This document shows, piece after piece, positions 36,675-47,670 of a DNA stretch of 64,000 nt. The notes below the pieces were generated by a model. It worked only from the letters and a program-made list of their open reading frames with translations, had not been told where the DNA came from and did not search any database. Position numbers and translations under genes: made by a program. This stretch comes from Datura wrightii (Eukaryota; Streptophyta; Magnoliopsida; Solanales; Solanaceae). Location of the stretch: assembly GCA_035772735.1 (NCBI GenBank), contig JASDFA010000001.1:58977001-59041000 (forward strand), written 5' to 3'. Each line of letters starts with the position of its first letter. The stretch's first letter is position 1.

Positions 36675-36692
36675 TGGCGCCATTGCCGGGGA
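36675..36692 (+). other. primer binding site of N-A (Asp-tRNA)
   Basis: TGGCGCCATTGCCGGGGA, one base from the N-B site, 4 nt after the LTR. Confidence 0.9.
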
Positions 36693-36870
36693 ATACGGCT
36701 AAGACTAGGTTATTTGCTTGTATTTGACTTTTTGGTAGTTATTTCCTTAATTACATTTATTTTCGTGTTTTTGATACCCACAGACTGTCCTCCAGTGAAT
36801 TCCACGTACTCAAAGTAGAGGAGACCCCCTTGTTCCACTAAATCCCAAAATCGAACGAGCACTGCATAGA

Positions 36871-38540
36871 ATGGAAAACCTTGAGCAAAGAGAAGCCCGC
36901 TTAGCTGTAGAAGCTAGGCAAGATGAGCTAGTTCGGTTAGCTACACTTCAGCAGGCTGATGATGACATAGATGAGATGGTAAACACTGGTTGACATGGGA
37001 GGGGCAACCGAGCTCAGAGATTTTCCCCTCAATTCTTCGATGATGAGGACCCAGATATTGATGATGTTGGGTCAACTGGAGCAATTGCGCCACCATCACT
37101 GCCCGCTGGGGCCAAATTTGATATTACAAGCACCATGATTCAATTGTTAAACATGAAGGGGGTGTTTAGTGGCCACGCAGCGATGACGCCAACCTGCAGT
37201 TAATGAACTTAGTAGGAATATGCAAGGCGTATAGCTTGCCCAGAGTAAGCCAGGATGCCATACAACTCCGATTCTTCCCTTTTGCTCTATCAGGGGAAGG
37301 TACTTTGTGGTTATCGGAGTTGCCCAACGACTCCATAACCAACTGGAGGGAGCTTAAACAGGCCTTTTTGGAGTGATTCTTTCCCCCATCAAGGATGTTA
37401 CAGCTAAAAGATGAGATCTATAATTTCTGACAAATTAAGACGGAGGCAATTCATGAAACCTAGCTGAGGTTCAAAAAGAAGTTGACTAAGTGCTCGAACC
37501 ATAAAATTCCATATGATAGTTTGTTGGAAATTTTTTACAGGTCTCTGAATAATAGCACCAAAGTTGTAGCAGATACGGTGGCTGGAGGAGCATTGATGAG
37601 TCACACTCGGGAGGAAGCAGCCACTATCCTTGATAGGGTGACTAAGACAAATAGGGCCTGGCATACGAGGGAGGCTGCTGCAGTGGCAGGTACATATGCT
37701 ATTGGTTTGACTGCAGACCAATGAAGGAAGGAAAAAGAAAGCGATCCGGAGTTGGCTCACATGCTCACATCATTGGATTTGTTGACAAAGCATATCATGG
37801 GAACCGGAGCCAAAAAGGTAAATGCAGTGGGAACTCAACGAAGGGAGCAAGGAGCTGATCACTCTGATTCTAAGGAGGAGGCAAACTTCCTAGATAGCCA
37901 AGTGGCGGATTTTCGAGCCAACGCCCAAGCGTCTGGACAAGACAATTGGCGCCAAGGTTCTGTAAATCAAGGTCGGAACCAATTTAGAGACAAATACAAC
38001 AGGAACGGGTTCAGAGATAGGAGTCGTGGTCGTGAGCGTGAGGGAGAATGGAGAAGGAATGATGGATACCACAATGAGGGGGCTGGAGTCTGTGCCTCCC
38101 AACGCACGAGAAGGGGAGGCCGGACAGTCAAAGTTGGAGAGCATGATGGCTGAGATGTTGAAAAAGGTGACGTCCACTGATGATTAATTAAAATAAATTT
38201 GAAGTGACTTATCGAGCATGGGTTAGAAAGTGGAATCTCATGCCACCGCCGTCGAGCAGATAGAACACCAACTTGGGCAACTGTCAGCATCAATGAACCC
38301 TAAGCAAAAGGGTACACCCCCTAGCAACACTGTTCAGAATCCAAAGAATGATGCTCATTGTATGGCAGTGATGACTAGGAGTGGTAAGACCACAGTTGAC
38401 CCCCCGTTCTCGGTTGAAGTTAAAAGGATGAAAGAGAGCGTGATTGAGGAAGAAGAGATGGGTGATGAGACACAAAATGATAAGTTGCAAGAGGCCCCTA
38501 GAGGTGAGAAGGAAGGCGACATTAATCAAGGGGCAGCCTA
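36871..38540 (+). pseudogene. gag: N-A gag pseudogene
   Basis: Athila-type Gag. ATG 36871 begins a charged MENLEQREARLAVEARQDEL segment, though similarity to N-M extends in frame upstream to about 36820, so the true start may be earlier. It passes an early stop at about 36992. Capsid-domain codons (about 37140-37480) are in several frames. Open pieces follow: 37482-37724 (SLLEIFYRSLNNSTKVVADT, NRAWHTREAAA), 37752-38153 (LLTKHIMGTGAKKVNAVGTQ, then an Arg/Gly/Asn-rich stretch with RNGFRDRSRGRERE that may bind RNA), and 38230-38541 (AVMTRSGKT). Stops and shifts disable it. Protease follows directly. Confidence 0.85.
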
Positions 38541-38541
38541 A

Positions 38542-39239
38542 GTGCATAAGGCTATTCCACGACCACCGCCTCCATTCCCTCAGAGGATGAAGAAAAAGGC
38601 AGACAATAGTAAGTTCCAAAAATTCCTTTCAATGCTTAAACAACTATCAGTGAATATACCTTTGGTCGAAGCACTAGAGCAGATGCCAGGGTATGCAAAA
38701 TTCATGAAGGACCTGGTAACAAAGAAGAGATCTGTAAGCTATGAGCCAGTTGACAATGTCCATCACTGCGGTGCCATATCAACGAGGGTCTTAACTTAGA
38801 AAAATAAAGACCCAGGTGCCTTCAGAATACCGTGCACCATTGGTAATGTCGAGTTTGCAAGGGCACTCTATGATTTGGGAGCTAGCATTAATTTAATTCC
38901 CTTGGCGGTTTTCAAGAAGATAGGATTGGGAGCCCCACACTGATTAACATGCGGCTATTGATGGCTGATAGAACAGTTACGAAACCAATGGGCATCTTAG
39001 TTGATGTGCTCATCAAGGTTGACAAGTTCATATTTCCAGCAGACTTCGTGATTTTGGATTGCAAGGTTGATTATGAGGTCCCCATCATTTTGGGGCGACC
39101 ATTCCTTGCCACTGGGAGAGCTCTAGTAGATGTGGAAGTAGGTCTGCTGAAGTTCAGACTAAACAAAGAAGAGGTCACATTCAACATCTGCCAGACCATG
39201 AAGCAACCGAAGGAATTTAGTGTGATCTCAGCACTATAG
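38542..39239 (+). pseudogene. N-A protease region
   Basis: Athila-type gag-protease end: PPPFPQRMKKK, KQLSVNIPLVEALEQMPGYA, then the active-site motif YDLGASINLIP with the Asp kept. Stops occur at about 38798 and 38941, with a frameshift into 38949-39239, which carries VDKFIFPADFVILD and ILGRPFLATGRALVDVEVG and ends at TAG 39237-39239. In full-length Athila elements RT would follow; here the post-protease hairpins follow at once. Confidence 0.87.
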
Positions 39240-39314
39240 GATGAGTATGAGTCACTTGACGAATTCTGAGTAGACAAGAGACTTGCATCGTGCCGCAATT
39301 TAAATCAAGCGCTT

Positions 39315-39332
39315 CTTGGGAGGCAACCCAAG
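39315..39332 (+). ncRNA. post-protease hairpin of N-A, copy 1
   Basis: CTTGGG, loop AGGCAA, CCCAAG: a perfect 6-bp stem, preceded by AAATCAAGCGCTT. Located 76 nt after the protease stop. Confidence 0.65.
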
Positions 39333-39399
39333 TGGTGGTTTGGTGAAATTTGAGTAACCAGACCACTTGCATCGTGTCGCGACGTTAAATCAAGCGCTG

Positions 39400-39417
39400 C
39401 ATGGGAGGCAACCCATG
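39400..39417 (+). ncRNA. post-protease hairpin of N-A, copy 2
   Basis: CATGGG, loop AGGCAA, CCCATG: again a perfect stem, but with TT/AA replaced by AT/AT. Flank GACGTTAAATCAAGCGCTG. This is a local duplication of copy 1 at a distance of 85 nt. Confidence 0.65.
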
Positions 39418-41015
39418 GAAGGTGAAGTCTGAGTAGCCACAGGTATGTTCTCTTCCCTACATGCTTATAGTTTATGCGTTGGGGACGAAGCTCACTTTTT
39501 CAAAAAGGGGAGGGGGTGTACTTGTATTTTTGGGAATTTTGTTCGTCTGAGGGTTTCTCTTGTCGTGCTTCTTTTCCCTCGGCATGCTATCTAGTAGAAC
39601 CGGCATGTGTTAGGATTTTTTTTAGTTGTGATTTTTGTTTTATTAGAAAGTAACTTATGAATACTCAGCCAATAGAAATGCAATGGTTTTGTTTTTTTTT
39701 TTGAAAAATTGACCCTATTCAAAATTTTTGCTATGTATTTGTGACAACATACATGATTTCTGTGGATCTTTTTATGTCATTTGGTTATTAATAGTAGTTA
39801 TTCTTGTTAAGCCATGTATGAACCAGACATGTGAAGTAAAAATAGTTCGTGCACCATGTGTGAGTGAGGTTTTAGTATTCATCGTAGTATGTTGTTGAGG
39901 ATCTAGAACTTGCCTGGTTGGTCTCTACATAGGTTAAGGATAGTTGGTTAGGATATGATCATACGCCATTTTTGTTTTAGCTCACTTTTATCCTATATTG
40001 CCTTACCAAAGTTTCATGAATCCCTTGATCCCAAGTTTGAGCCTTAATAGACCATATTTCTTTGATTCACCTGTTAATCATACCTATTTGTTTATAATTA
40101 ACCTATTTTGGCCCTGGTCCTTTCTTGGATATTGTGAACCTCAACATAAGAAAAATGTTTAAGTTGAGGGTGGCTAGAGTAGGGGTGCATAAATGGTGGG
40201 AGCGGGAGATAGGAAAATAAAAGAAAAGAAGAGAAAAGAGAAAATATGGTGAAAAATGAGGTGTGGTGAGGTGAAAAAGTAAAAGAGCTGAAAATCTTGA
40301 GAATCTTGAAAAGGAAAAATTCAAAAGAGCTTGAAGTTGTTTGAAAAATGCGAAAAATCACCGCACTCATGCAAATATTCTTTAAATGGGGTAAAAGGGG
40401 AAGAAAGGAAAACGAAAGAGTGAAGGGTGAAATAGGTAAATGGTGTAGCCAATGTATGTAGTTCCAAGAAAGGGATAGTCACTCATAAAATCCCTCATCT
40501 TTATTATGTCCAACCCTAAGCCTACATTACTAGCCATATTAAGTCCTATAATGATCCTAGCTTGACCATCTGAAAAACCAAAGCAGAGAAAATAAGGGCA
40601 AGCCTATGATATTTGATGCATAATACTTGCAAACTTCCTTGTGAGAGTGAGTGTTGCACTTTCCTAGTCCCATGTTGTGTTTGATACTTCATATCTGAGT
40701 GGGGACTTTATTTGCGTGAGAATACATGGGTTATGTTTGCTTTTACCATTGGTCTGTGTGAAAAAAATTGGTGATGACTTGATTGCCTGTTCTAGATGAC
40801 ATGTATTGATCCCTGTATATGATATTTTGATGTTGATTGTAATGCATTAGCTGATGATGTTCTATGAGGAAGGGTCAATAGAATGTATATAGAGAGTGCA
40901 AAAATCTGTTTGAGTATTGGCTGTAGTATATTAAGTGTATTTTCTAGTTGAGCGTCGTGTCTAGTTTTTCTTTTTCTTTGCCTGGGGACATATAAAACTC
41001 TTAAGTTGAGGGTGT
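39418..41015 (+). other. 3' noncoding tail of N-A with two polypurine-tract copies
   Basis: Matches the N-M tail. The sequence TTAAGTTGAGGGTG occurs exactly twice: at 40159-40172 and at 41001-41014, directly before the 3' LTR. A purine-rich stretch follows the first copy (about 40195-40420). No gene and no word array are present. Confidence 0.75.
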
Positions 41016-42644
41016 TGATGTGTTGTGGATTTAAAGCACTATTGACGCTCAAAACTAAGAAAATAGCATGGACTTAGGTGTATTTATGTGGATATGAAGC
41101 ACTTTTCCTTTGACTTCAGGATAAATGGGTGTTGGAGCGTAAATTTGCAAAAGGAAGCTAAAAGTGTGCAAAAAAAGGGCAAAACTGCAGTCCACAGTAT
41201 GATCTGTAGGATGGACCTACGAGTCATACTGATGGTTGTGATAAGAAGCAGAAGGCTGAAACTGGAAGAATGAACCTACGAGTCTTGCCACGGACCGTAC
41301 CAAGCTTGTACGAGTTGTGGTAAGGCAGCCGTGATGAACTCCCGAAGAATTGCACAAGAGGCTGATTTTCAGTACGAGAGGATACCACGACCAGTGAGAG
41401 CTTGGTACGAGTCATACCATACCGGTTGTGGTGAGCTTCAGACAAATCACAAAGATTCAGAATCAAGCCACGGGAGCCTGGTACGAGTCATAGGAAGGAG
41501 GTACGAATCGTACCTTGGCCCGACACTTAGCCAAAAATCATCCAACAATCCAAACCACGAGATGCTGCCATGGACCGTAGGATGCTCCTACGAGTCGTAG
41601 GATGATCCGTGATGAGGTCGGCACCAGATATGGAAAATCGCCCTGTTAGCCTAGGAAAAGGATTCTTAGGACTATATAAATACGTTTTATGTTTTATTTT
41701 TGGGAGGGGACATGGAGAAGAATTAGTTTTAGTTGAAAAACATTGTAGTAGATAATTTTACATCTTTGAAAGAGAGAATTGAGTTGGTTCAACCTTGTGA
41801 TCAACCTTTTCTTGAATTCGTATTGTTCTTGCTACTTGTTCTACAAGATTTTGCGGATTAATTAAAGGAATCATTTTTCTCAATCATATTTATAAGTATT
41901 GTTTTTATGTCTTTAATCATGAACACACTTCACAACCTTGCAACTATGAGAGGCTAAAACCTCCATAGCTAGGGTTGTGGGAACCATGGTGGATTAACAA
42001 GTTAGGGTTGCACAAAGTGAGTCTAAAACAACTACTAATTACTTATATTGTATTTTCTTCATGCTTTAATGATTCTTAGCGTTGTAATACGTTAGGAAGT
42101 GCCCGAATTCCTTACTTGCTTTGATCGAAGAGATAGAGATTAGAAAAAGAGAATTACAATGAAACCTTGGTCTTGATGATCATTGTATTAACTTGAGTTG
42201 TAGTCGCGGGATAGTTATATCTAGAACTTAGTGATAACGGTTAGTTTGGAAACGCTCATGAGACTTGGTCGAGTAATTGAGTATAGTCATTCAGTAGGGA
42301 TTGGTCGATCGTTTGAATGAATCTAAGTTATCAGTTCTATAAGTAAGAATTAGTAAAGATCACGAGTGTATACCTAAAGCTGTTATGAATCCATGGGGAA
42401 CACAAACCCTAGTTATCCTTTAATTATTGATTCATAACCATAATCTTGACAGTTGCTTTGTTTTTACTATTGATTATTATTAGAATACCCCCAATTGTGA
42501 AGTAACTATCATACAAGTTCACTTACTGGTTGTAATCTAGATCTTCCATATTCCTTGTGGGATCGACCTCAACCTCTAAGTTGGGTTCTTTATTGATAAC
42601 GTCCACTTCATACTTCAGTTAAAAGTTTGGTTTGAGCGTTATCA
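41016..42644 (+). repeat. 3' LTR of N-A
   Basis: 1629 bp. It has 20 bp more than the 5' LTR, mainly one extra word unit near 41581-41600. TATAAATA at 41675-41682. Ends GCGTTATCA, then target duplication GCAGG. No gene. Confidence 0.95.
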
Positions 42645-43394
42645 GCAGGAACTGTGGTCCGTACAACATTTGAGTGATGGTCCACTCAGATATATCAACC
42701 TCTCGACCTCGAACCATAACACTCTCCAGATGAGGCTGGTCTTTATCTTCTTCCCTTCCTTTGCCTTTACCTCCATGGTGGCCAAATAGATGGCATAGGA
42801 CTCCCAGACTATTTCTTATGTATACTATGTTGTAGTCTTGGCCATCCACTCAAAACCATAGAAGTTAAAAATCCACTTCATCTCCTCAATTTCATTTAGT
42901 GAGTTTGTGAGGATCCGTAGCTCTTCTTGGATGCTCCTCCTTGGTTTATTCTTGGCGGTGAGAGAGATGCCTTGCTCATAGATTTCTTTAGCTCCCTGCA
43001 CTCTCCACCGAATTGTACGACTTTTCCTAGGTGGGGTCTGTTCTTGTGCAACATTAGGAGCCTCCTCCTCTGATTCTTCACTGCCACTCTCTTCTCCATT
43101 TTGGGTCTCCCCTGACCCTTCTTCATCATTGGAGTCGTTTCCCGACTTCTGTTGTTCCTCTCTAACTTCCTCCTCAGACTAGGGAGCTTGAGCAGATGTG
43201 GCAGTGGCTGCTTTAGCTTGGGCCTTTGCTTTTGCCCTAGTGGTTTTGGTTCCATCAATGTCAGAGGTGTTGACTTGATACTCTTCGACTGAACCACTAG
43301 GTGAGTCCCCTACCTTTTGAGACTCCGCCCCAGTTGTTTCATCAATTAATGTCCTTTGGGCTGTTGATTTATCTGCTCTACATTTGTATTTCAT
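42645..43394 (-). pseudogene. T32-like third ORF of N-M, N-terminal part
   Basis: Start of the T32 gene. ATG at 43394 lies 5 nt after a textbook 3' splice site on the minus strand (TTTCTCTACAG ending at 43400). The first piece (43179-43421) is low-complexity, Ala/Lys/Thr-rich (TTRAKAKAQAKAATATSAQA). The second is in a shifted frame with acidic and basic runs. The third (42645-42850) has VRGREVDISEWTITQMLYGP, the family's conserved core near the position where N-A inserted. Function is unknown; it occupies the env-like third-ORF position. Frameshifts near 43185 and 42890 mean it is dead. A word array (43470-43750) lies just upstream. Confidence 0.65.
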
Positions 43395-43469
43395 TGTACC
43401 TGTAGAGAAAGAAGTGAGCATTCGATTTTTGAAAAAGAAGAATTAGACAGGAGATTTTTAGATTCTCAT

Positions 43470-43750
43470 CACGGGTCATCACTACGGTTCATACCATGAA
43501 GGTACAACGCATGAGAAGTCCCAGAATTATAGCAAATTCTTAGTACGACTCATACCACAAAGGTACGATCCGTATCTTGAGTCGTCTGATGAAGCCCTCG
43601 CATTAGTATTTCTCTAGATTTTTCCACGACTCATGGTACAACCCGTAGGTCGATTCCACGAGTCGTAGGAAAGGCTTTTTATGCAACCTTGTTCAATTTG
43701 GTGGTACCAGTGCTCAGTACGACTCGTAGTAGCAACCTACGATCCGTATC
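43470..43750 (-). repeat. internal word array of N-M upstream of T32
   Basis: Words such as GTACGACTCATACC, ACGATCCGTA, CCACGAGTCGTAGG and AGTACGACTCGTAG are the same vocabulary as in the family A LTRs (31485-31910, 50025-50450), but this is not an LTR. It lies 80-350 bp upstream of the T32 ATG. Its outer edge is the N-B2 junction. Confidence 0.7.
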
Positions 43751-43759
43751 AGACGCACT

Positions 43760-44491
43760 TTGTGTGGAGCCCGGTCTACAGCACGGTGGAGTAGGCATAA
43801 GGAGAGGGGCTACCATCAGACATTGCCCTACTCACAAATGAACAGGGAAGACAGGATATGGCTTAAGATTATTTGTTCCTGCCTGATACCGGGGGTGCAT
43901 ATGACAGATGTCACCCGGGATCGTGTATGCTTGGTCTATGCCTTGATGAAAGGGCTGGAGATCAATGTTGGGGCGGTGATTATCTCTGCCATGAAGAGAG
44001 CCCGTTTGCATCAAGGACACAGGTACGGGTTTGGTGGATTACTAACCACGTTCCTAAGGGGCCTGGATATTGAGGAAGAGGCCCTTGACTACATCCCGCA
44101 GATGGAGAGGTGGGCCTTAGATGTCACCAAAACTAAGGCACCCGACACAACTTACAGGCCAGTTCTTACACTAGCTGAGCGACATGCTCGGGATGATCAG
44201 TGCATGGCTCACATATTTGGGATGCAGATGCTCCAGCTGCGCATAGGCGGGAGGCCGACAACAAAAGATGAGCTGTGGCAGCTCGAGCTAGACTACCCTT
44301 TGGGCGAAAATGTCAGGGCTCTATGCCGAGTGGGGCCAGCTTTTGTGGATCCCACTGATGATGATGTCCCCACAGATGAGGAGACATGTCGTGATGACTC
44401 CGATGTTGAGTCAGATGATGATGACAGGGGCGATTCAGACATGGGAGACAAGGCAGCGGCACCTGACGAAGAAGTGGAATACTTCGATTGA
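43760..44491 (+). pseudogene. T32-like protein, C-terminal fragment of N-B2
   Basis: Open for 243 codons, but truncated at the N-terminus by the element's deletion; the start reported here is the TTG at 43760 only because the frame opens there. Motifs: MNREDRIWLKIICSCLIPGV, DVTRDRVCLVYALMKGLEIN and GFGGLLTTFLRGLDIEEEAL, followed by PVLTLAERHARDDQCM and an extremely acidic tail (DDDVPTDEETCRDDSDVESD onward) ending EEVEYFD. N-B carries three stops and one shift over the same stretch, so this copy preserves the frame better. The fold and role are unknown. It belongs to the plant family I recall as 'putative plant transposon protein'. Confidence 0.75.
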
Positions 44492-46258
44492 TTAGGGAGT
44501 TTCACCACCCACTTTCGTGCTATGCTGAATTTTGTGAACACTGGGGACAGTGTTCGATTTAAGTGTGGGGTGGGAGTAGTTAGGTGTTGGTTGTTGTTGT
44601 TATTAATGTCTCTGTTCTGTTGTTGTGCTTGGAAAAACTTGTGATCCTCTGATTTTTGTGTGAATGTCTGTATTGTAATTAATGTGAAGTTGTTGTGTGC
44701 TGTTGAATGTTGTTAGCTGGTTGTGTAAATATGTTTTATCGAAATTATCGATATTTTTAAAAATTTTTGTGAAATTTTTATTTTTGGGTTTCTCGGCGTT
44801 TGTTTCGGTTCTTTTACCGAGAATAGTCCTATTGAACCGAAGTCGTAATTAGTGACCGTTCCCTATGATGGATGGATGACGACCATCTTAAGGGAAATGT
44901 AGTCGTTAGGAGTAGATTTCCTTTGTTCATTTTTTAGTTTTTTTCTTTTGTTGTGTGTATCCCAAACATGTCGTTACTTTATGGTTGCGAAATTCTGGTT
45001 GCATGTGGTACATGATATTTAAATGCAAAGGTGATTCGTATGAAAGCATGCAACTTTATAAATATGTTGAGATACCTAGGCTATAGAGTTCGATTCGGTG
45101 TGATTGAGGCTTAATGTTTGAATTCTTGTAATTAGTTGATTGAAGAGTCTGTGAATATGTCTTGAGTTGAGCATGTGCAATGAGTATATGGTGAGTTTTC
45201 GTTTCTTCCATGCTATTGTGAAGTGTCTAGAACTTGCCTGGTGTGTGTACAAAACGAAATGAAGGATGTGTGTTGTAGAAAGGATGTAGGCATTTCTTTG
45301 ATTTAACCGAAAGTTTTTTTCATTATCGTACCTACCTTGAATGTACATCCTAATTAGCCCATTGAGCCTTTAGCCTATTATTTTTCTTTTATCAAAAAGG
45401 TGTAAACCGAGCTTACCCCCTTCTTTTCATTATACGTGAATTTGATCCAAACCTCTTAAGCGCTCAAGAAAAAAATAATTTTCCCACAGTGTCAAGGAGT
45501 GAGAATTGTGAAAAGAAAAGAAAAAGCAAAGTGATGAAAGGAAAGAAAAGGTCAAAGGTGCACTCGCTATAAATTAAATATAATGAAGATGTATAAATAA
45601 TCTTTGTTATTAAGTCAAGTGTGCTTAAAGATATGGGACAGACTTCAAGAATGGGAGGATGAAGGAAGAAACAATGCCCATAAGGTTGATGGGATGTATT
45701 GAAAAAGCGCTTAAGGATGCTAGTTGTTCTTATTGGTTAGCCCAGTATTTTCTAGTTCTGTAGCTTACATTACAACTCGTTAAGTCCTACATGATCTTAC
45801 ATCATGTGTCCTTATATTAGTGGAGTAATACGCTAAAGGCAAGCTTATGGTTCATGACATGATACATGTAAATTCTTTTGGGAGAGAGAGCGAAATCTTG
45901 TTTATATGCCCCTGCATGAAATGTCTTTGAGTTCATGTGATTAAAAAGGGAAAAATTCTCTTGTGTTGTGAGGGCACATGCTCGATGAGAGATTGAATTT
46001 CGTGTCGGATATCTTGATCAGCTGATTTGCATGAGTTTGCCGATATCGAGAGCCGATTCTTGAGTATAGGAGGTCTTAATGTGTGGGAGGTCATTGTATT
46101 GATAAGACTATGCATGTTTTCTTAATGATTTGCTATATTAAATAATCGATATAACGGTAGCTTGAATTGTCGAGCCAAAGTAGCCCGGATTGGGTGTGAA
46201 TTGCATGAGGTGTAAGAGTATTGTTCGGGGACGAACAAGGATTTAAGTGTGGGGTAAG
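44492..46258 (+). other. 3' noncoding tail of N-B2
   Basis: Colinear with the N-B tail (58787-60576). TAAGTGTGGGGT occurs at 44560-44571 and again at 46244-46255 as the terminal polypurine tract. Purine-rich stretch at about 45505-45555. No gene. Confidence 0.75.
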
Positions 46259-47670
46259 TGATCTTGGGCAGATTTATATGCCCAAGTGATACTCAAATAT
46301 GTCATTTTGCCTTGTTTATCTATCGATGTTTGTACATTCTCATGTGAATTGTAATAAAATGTGAATTTATACTAACCAACATGATTAGCGTGGTTTTGCA
46401 GGAAAAATATAATTTTACGAAGCTAAGATGCATGTTGGGAAAAATCGAGATTGGACTCGGAAGAGATCAAGGAAAAAGCACAAGGAAAGAACGAAGTAAA
46501 GGGGCTCCGCGATGGAGCCGTGTCACGCTGCCATCGCGGATGCATTCTGTCTGGATGCGGAAATTATGTCAAATTCCAGTGAAGGTGCGCGTTGGGGCCG
46601 TGGCAAGTTGGCCTAGCCCCGCGTTGCACGTCGTGCCATGTTGGGTGTGAATACTTGGACGACCGAATTCCAGTAAGGGTCCGCGTTGGTGGCGTGTCAC
46701 GGAGGCAGTGCTCCGCGATGCACTCCGTGACACGTTGCTTGTTATTCCGGGAAAAATTCCCACTAGTATAAATAGAACACTTAGGTTTTAATTTTAATAA
46801 TTCTGACTTGGTGGAGCAAGAACGTGGGTTACAGGCAGTTGAGGGGACGAAAATCTCAGGGTTTTTCTCTATCTCCTTCTTCTTTATTTCAATTGCTTGT
46901 ATGATTAATACTCATTTAACGATGTTTAATCCACAAATGAATGGCTAAATTCCCTTCTTGCTGAGGTTAAGAACATTTGTATTGAAATATGATTATTGAT
47001 AAATTGATTTTTCATCTTGTCTTCCATGGTTGTTCTATTGATTCTTGTTCTTACTGCATTAATGTGTGGCCAACATTAATGTACATCTAAAAAGTCCGGT
47101 TTCACTCGAGAGGGAAAGAAATTGGAAAGTTGTGAATTGATAGGATATGATCTTTTCTTAGTTTGGAAAAATTGAGAATTGATTTACCTTCAGGATAGAG
47201 ATATACCTGAAAGTCGTATTAGTCAGTTAAGGAATCGGTTTTGTATGGCTAGAACATGAATTTCTTTTTATCATAGAGATGTAGGTGGAAGGTTCATGAT
47301 TCTTAAGTTGGGTTAAATACGAGAGTTTTAATCCATAGGCAATAATTCTTGACTAGCAACCGGAGGAAAGATTAACCAAATTGTATCGATAATTTGTTTC
47401 TCTACATGTTCATTTAGCCTCAGCATGCTCATACTTATAGTTCAGACTCAAATTATATATTCGTTTTAGACTTAGTACAAAATTAGGAAACAAAATATCA
47501 AACTCTTCTTCACACTGTTGTCTGCAATTTAGAGTTAAAGTTTATTGACACTTGAGTAGATTGTTACCTTAGTCCAGTCCCTGTGGGATCGATACTTGGC
47601 TTACTTGAGCCACTTTACTACTTGTTCGACCACGTGCACTTGCGTGTAGTTATACCAAACAAGCCGAATA
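46259..47670 (+). repeat. 3' LTR of N-B2 (family B)
   Basis: 1412 bp. Starts TGATCTTGGGCA and ends GCCGAATA (CA mutated to TA). Terminal 8-bp inverted repeat CTTGGGCA/TGCCCAAG at 46263-46286, word array 46495-46735, TATAAATA 46767-46774. An 89-codon open frame at 46381 lies over the array and is not a gene. Confidence 0.9.

Larger units (their letters stand above)
35062..42644 (+). mobile_element. N-A: Athila-like non-autonomous element of LTR family A (gag-protease only)
   Basis: 5' LTR 35062-36670, Asp-tRNA primer site 36675-36692, gag 36871-38540, protease 38542-39239, noncoding tail, polypurine tract, 3' LTR 41016-42644. Target duplication GAAGG (35057-35061) and GCAGG (42645-42649), 4 of 5. 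It interrupts the T32 gene of N-M, its own LTR family, in opposite orientation. It has no T32, RT, RNase H or integrase. At 7.6 kb it is shorter than N-B by about the T32 module. Confidence 0.93.
43750..47670 (+). mobile_element. N-B2: 5'-truncated Athila-like element of LTR family B
   Basis: Similarity to N-B starts at the 20-mer TCAGACGCACTTTGTGTGGA (about 43749; N-B about 58042) inside T32 and continues through the tail and 3' LTR to 47670. Everything upstream is missing. To its right N-M gag resumes in mid-gene, but to its left lies the N-M region upstream of T32. So a deletion removed the left part of this element together with the N-M gag end and protease. Confidence 0.85.

Noticed and set aside
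46381..46650. 89-codon open frame and its relatives at 52569 (122 codons) and 60806 (153 codons)
   Set aside because: They are equivalent parts of family B LTRs over the word array; frames differ in length and are broken differently between LTRs of the same element.
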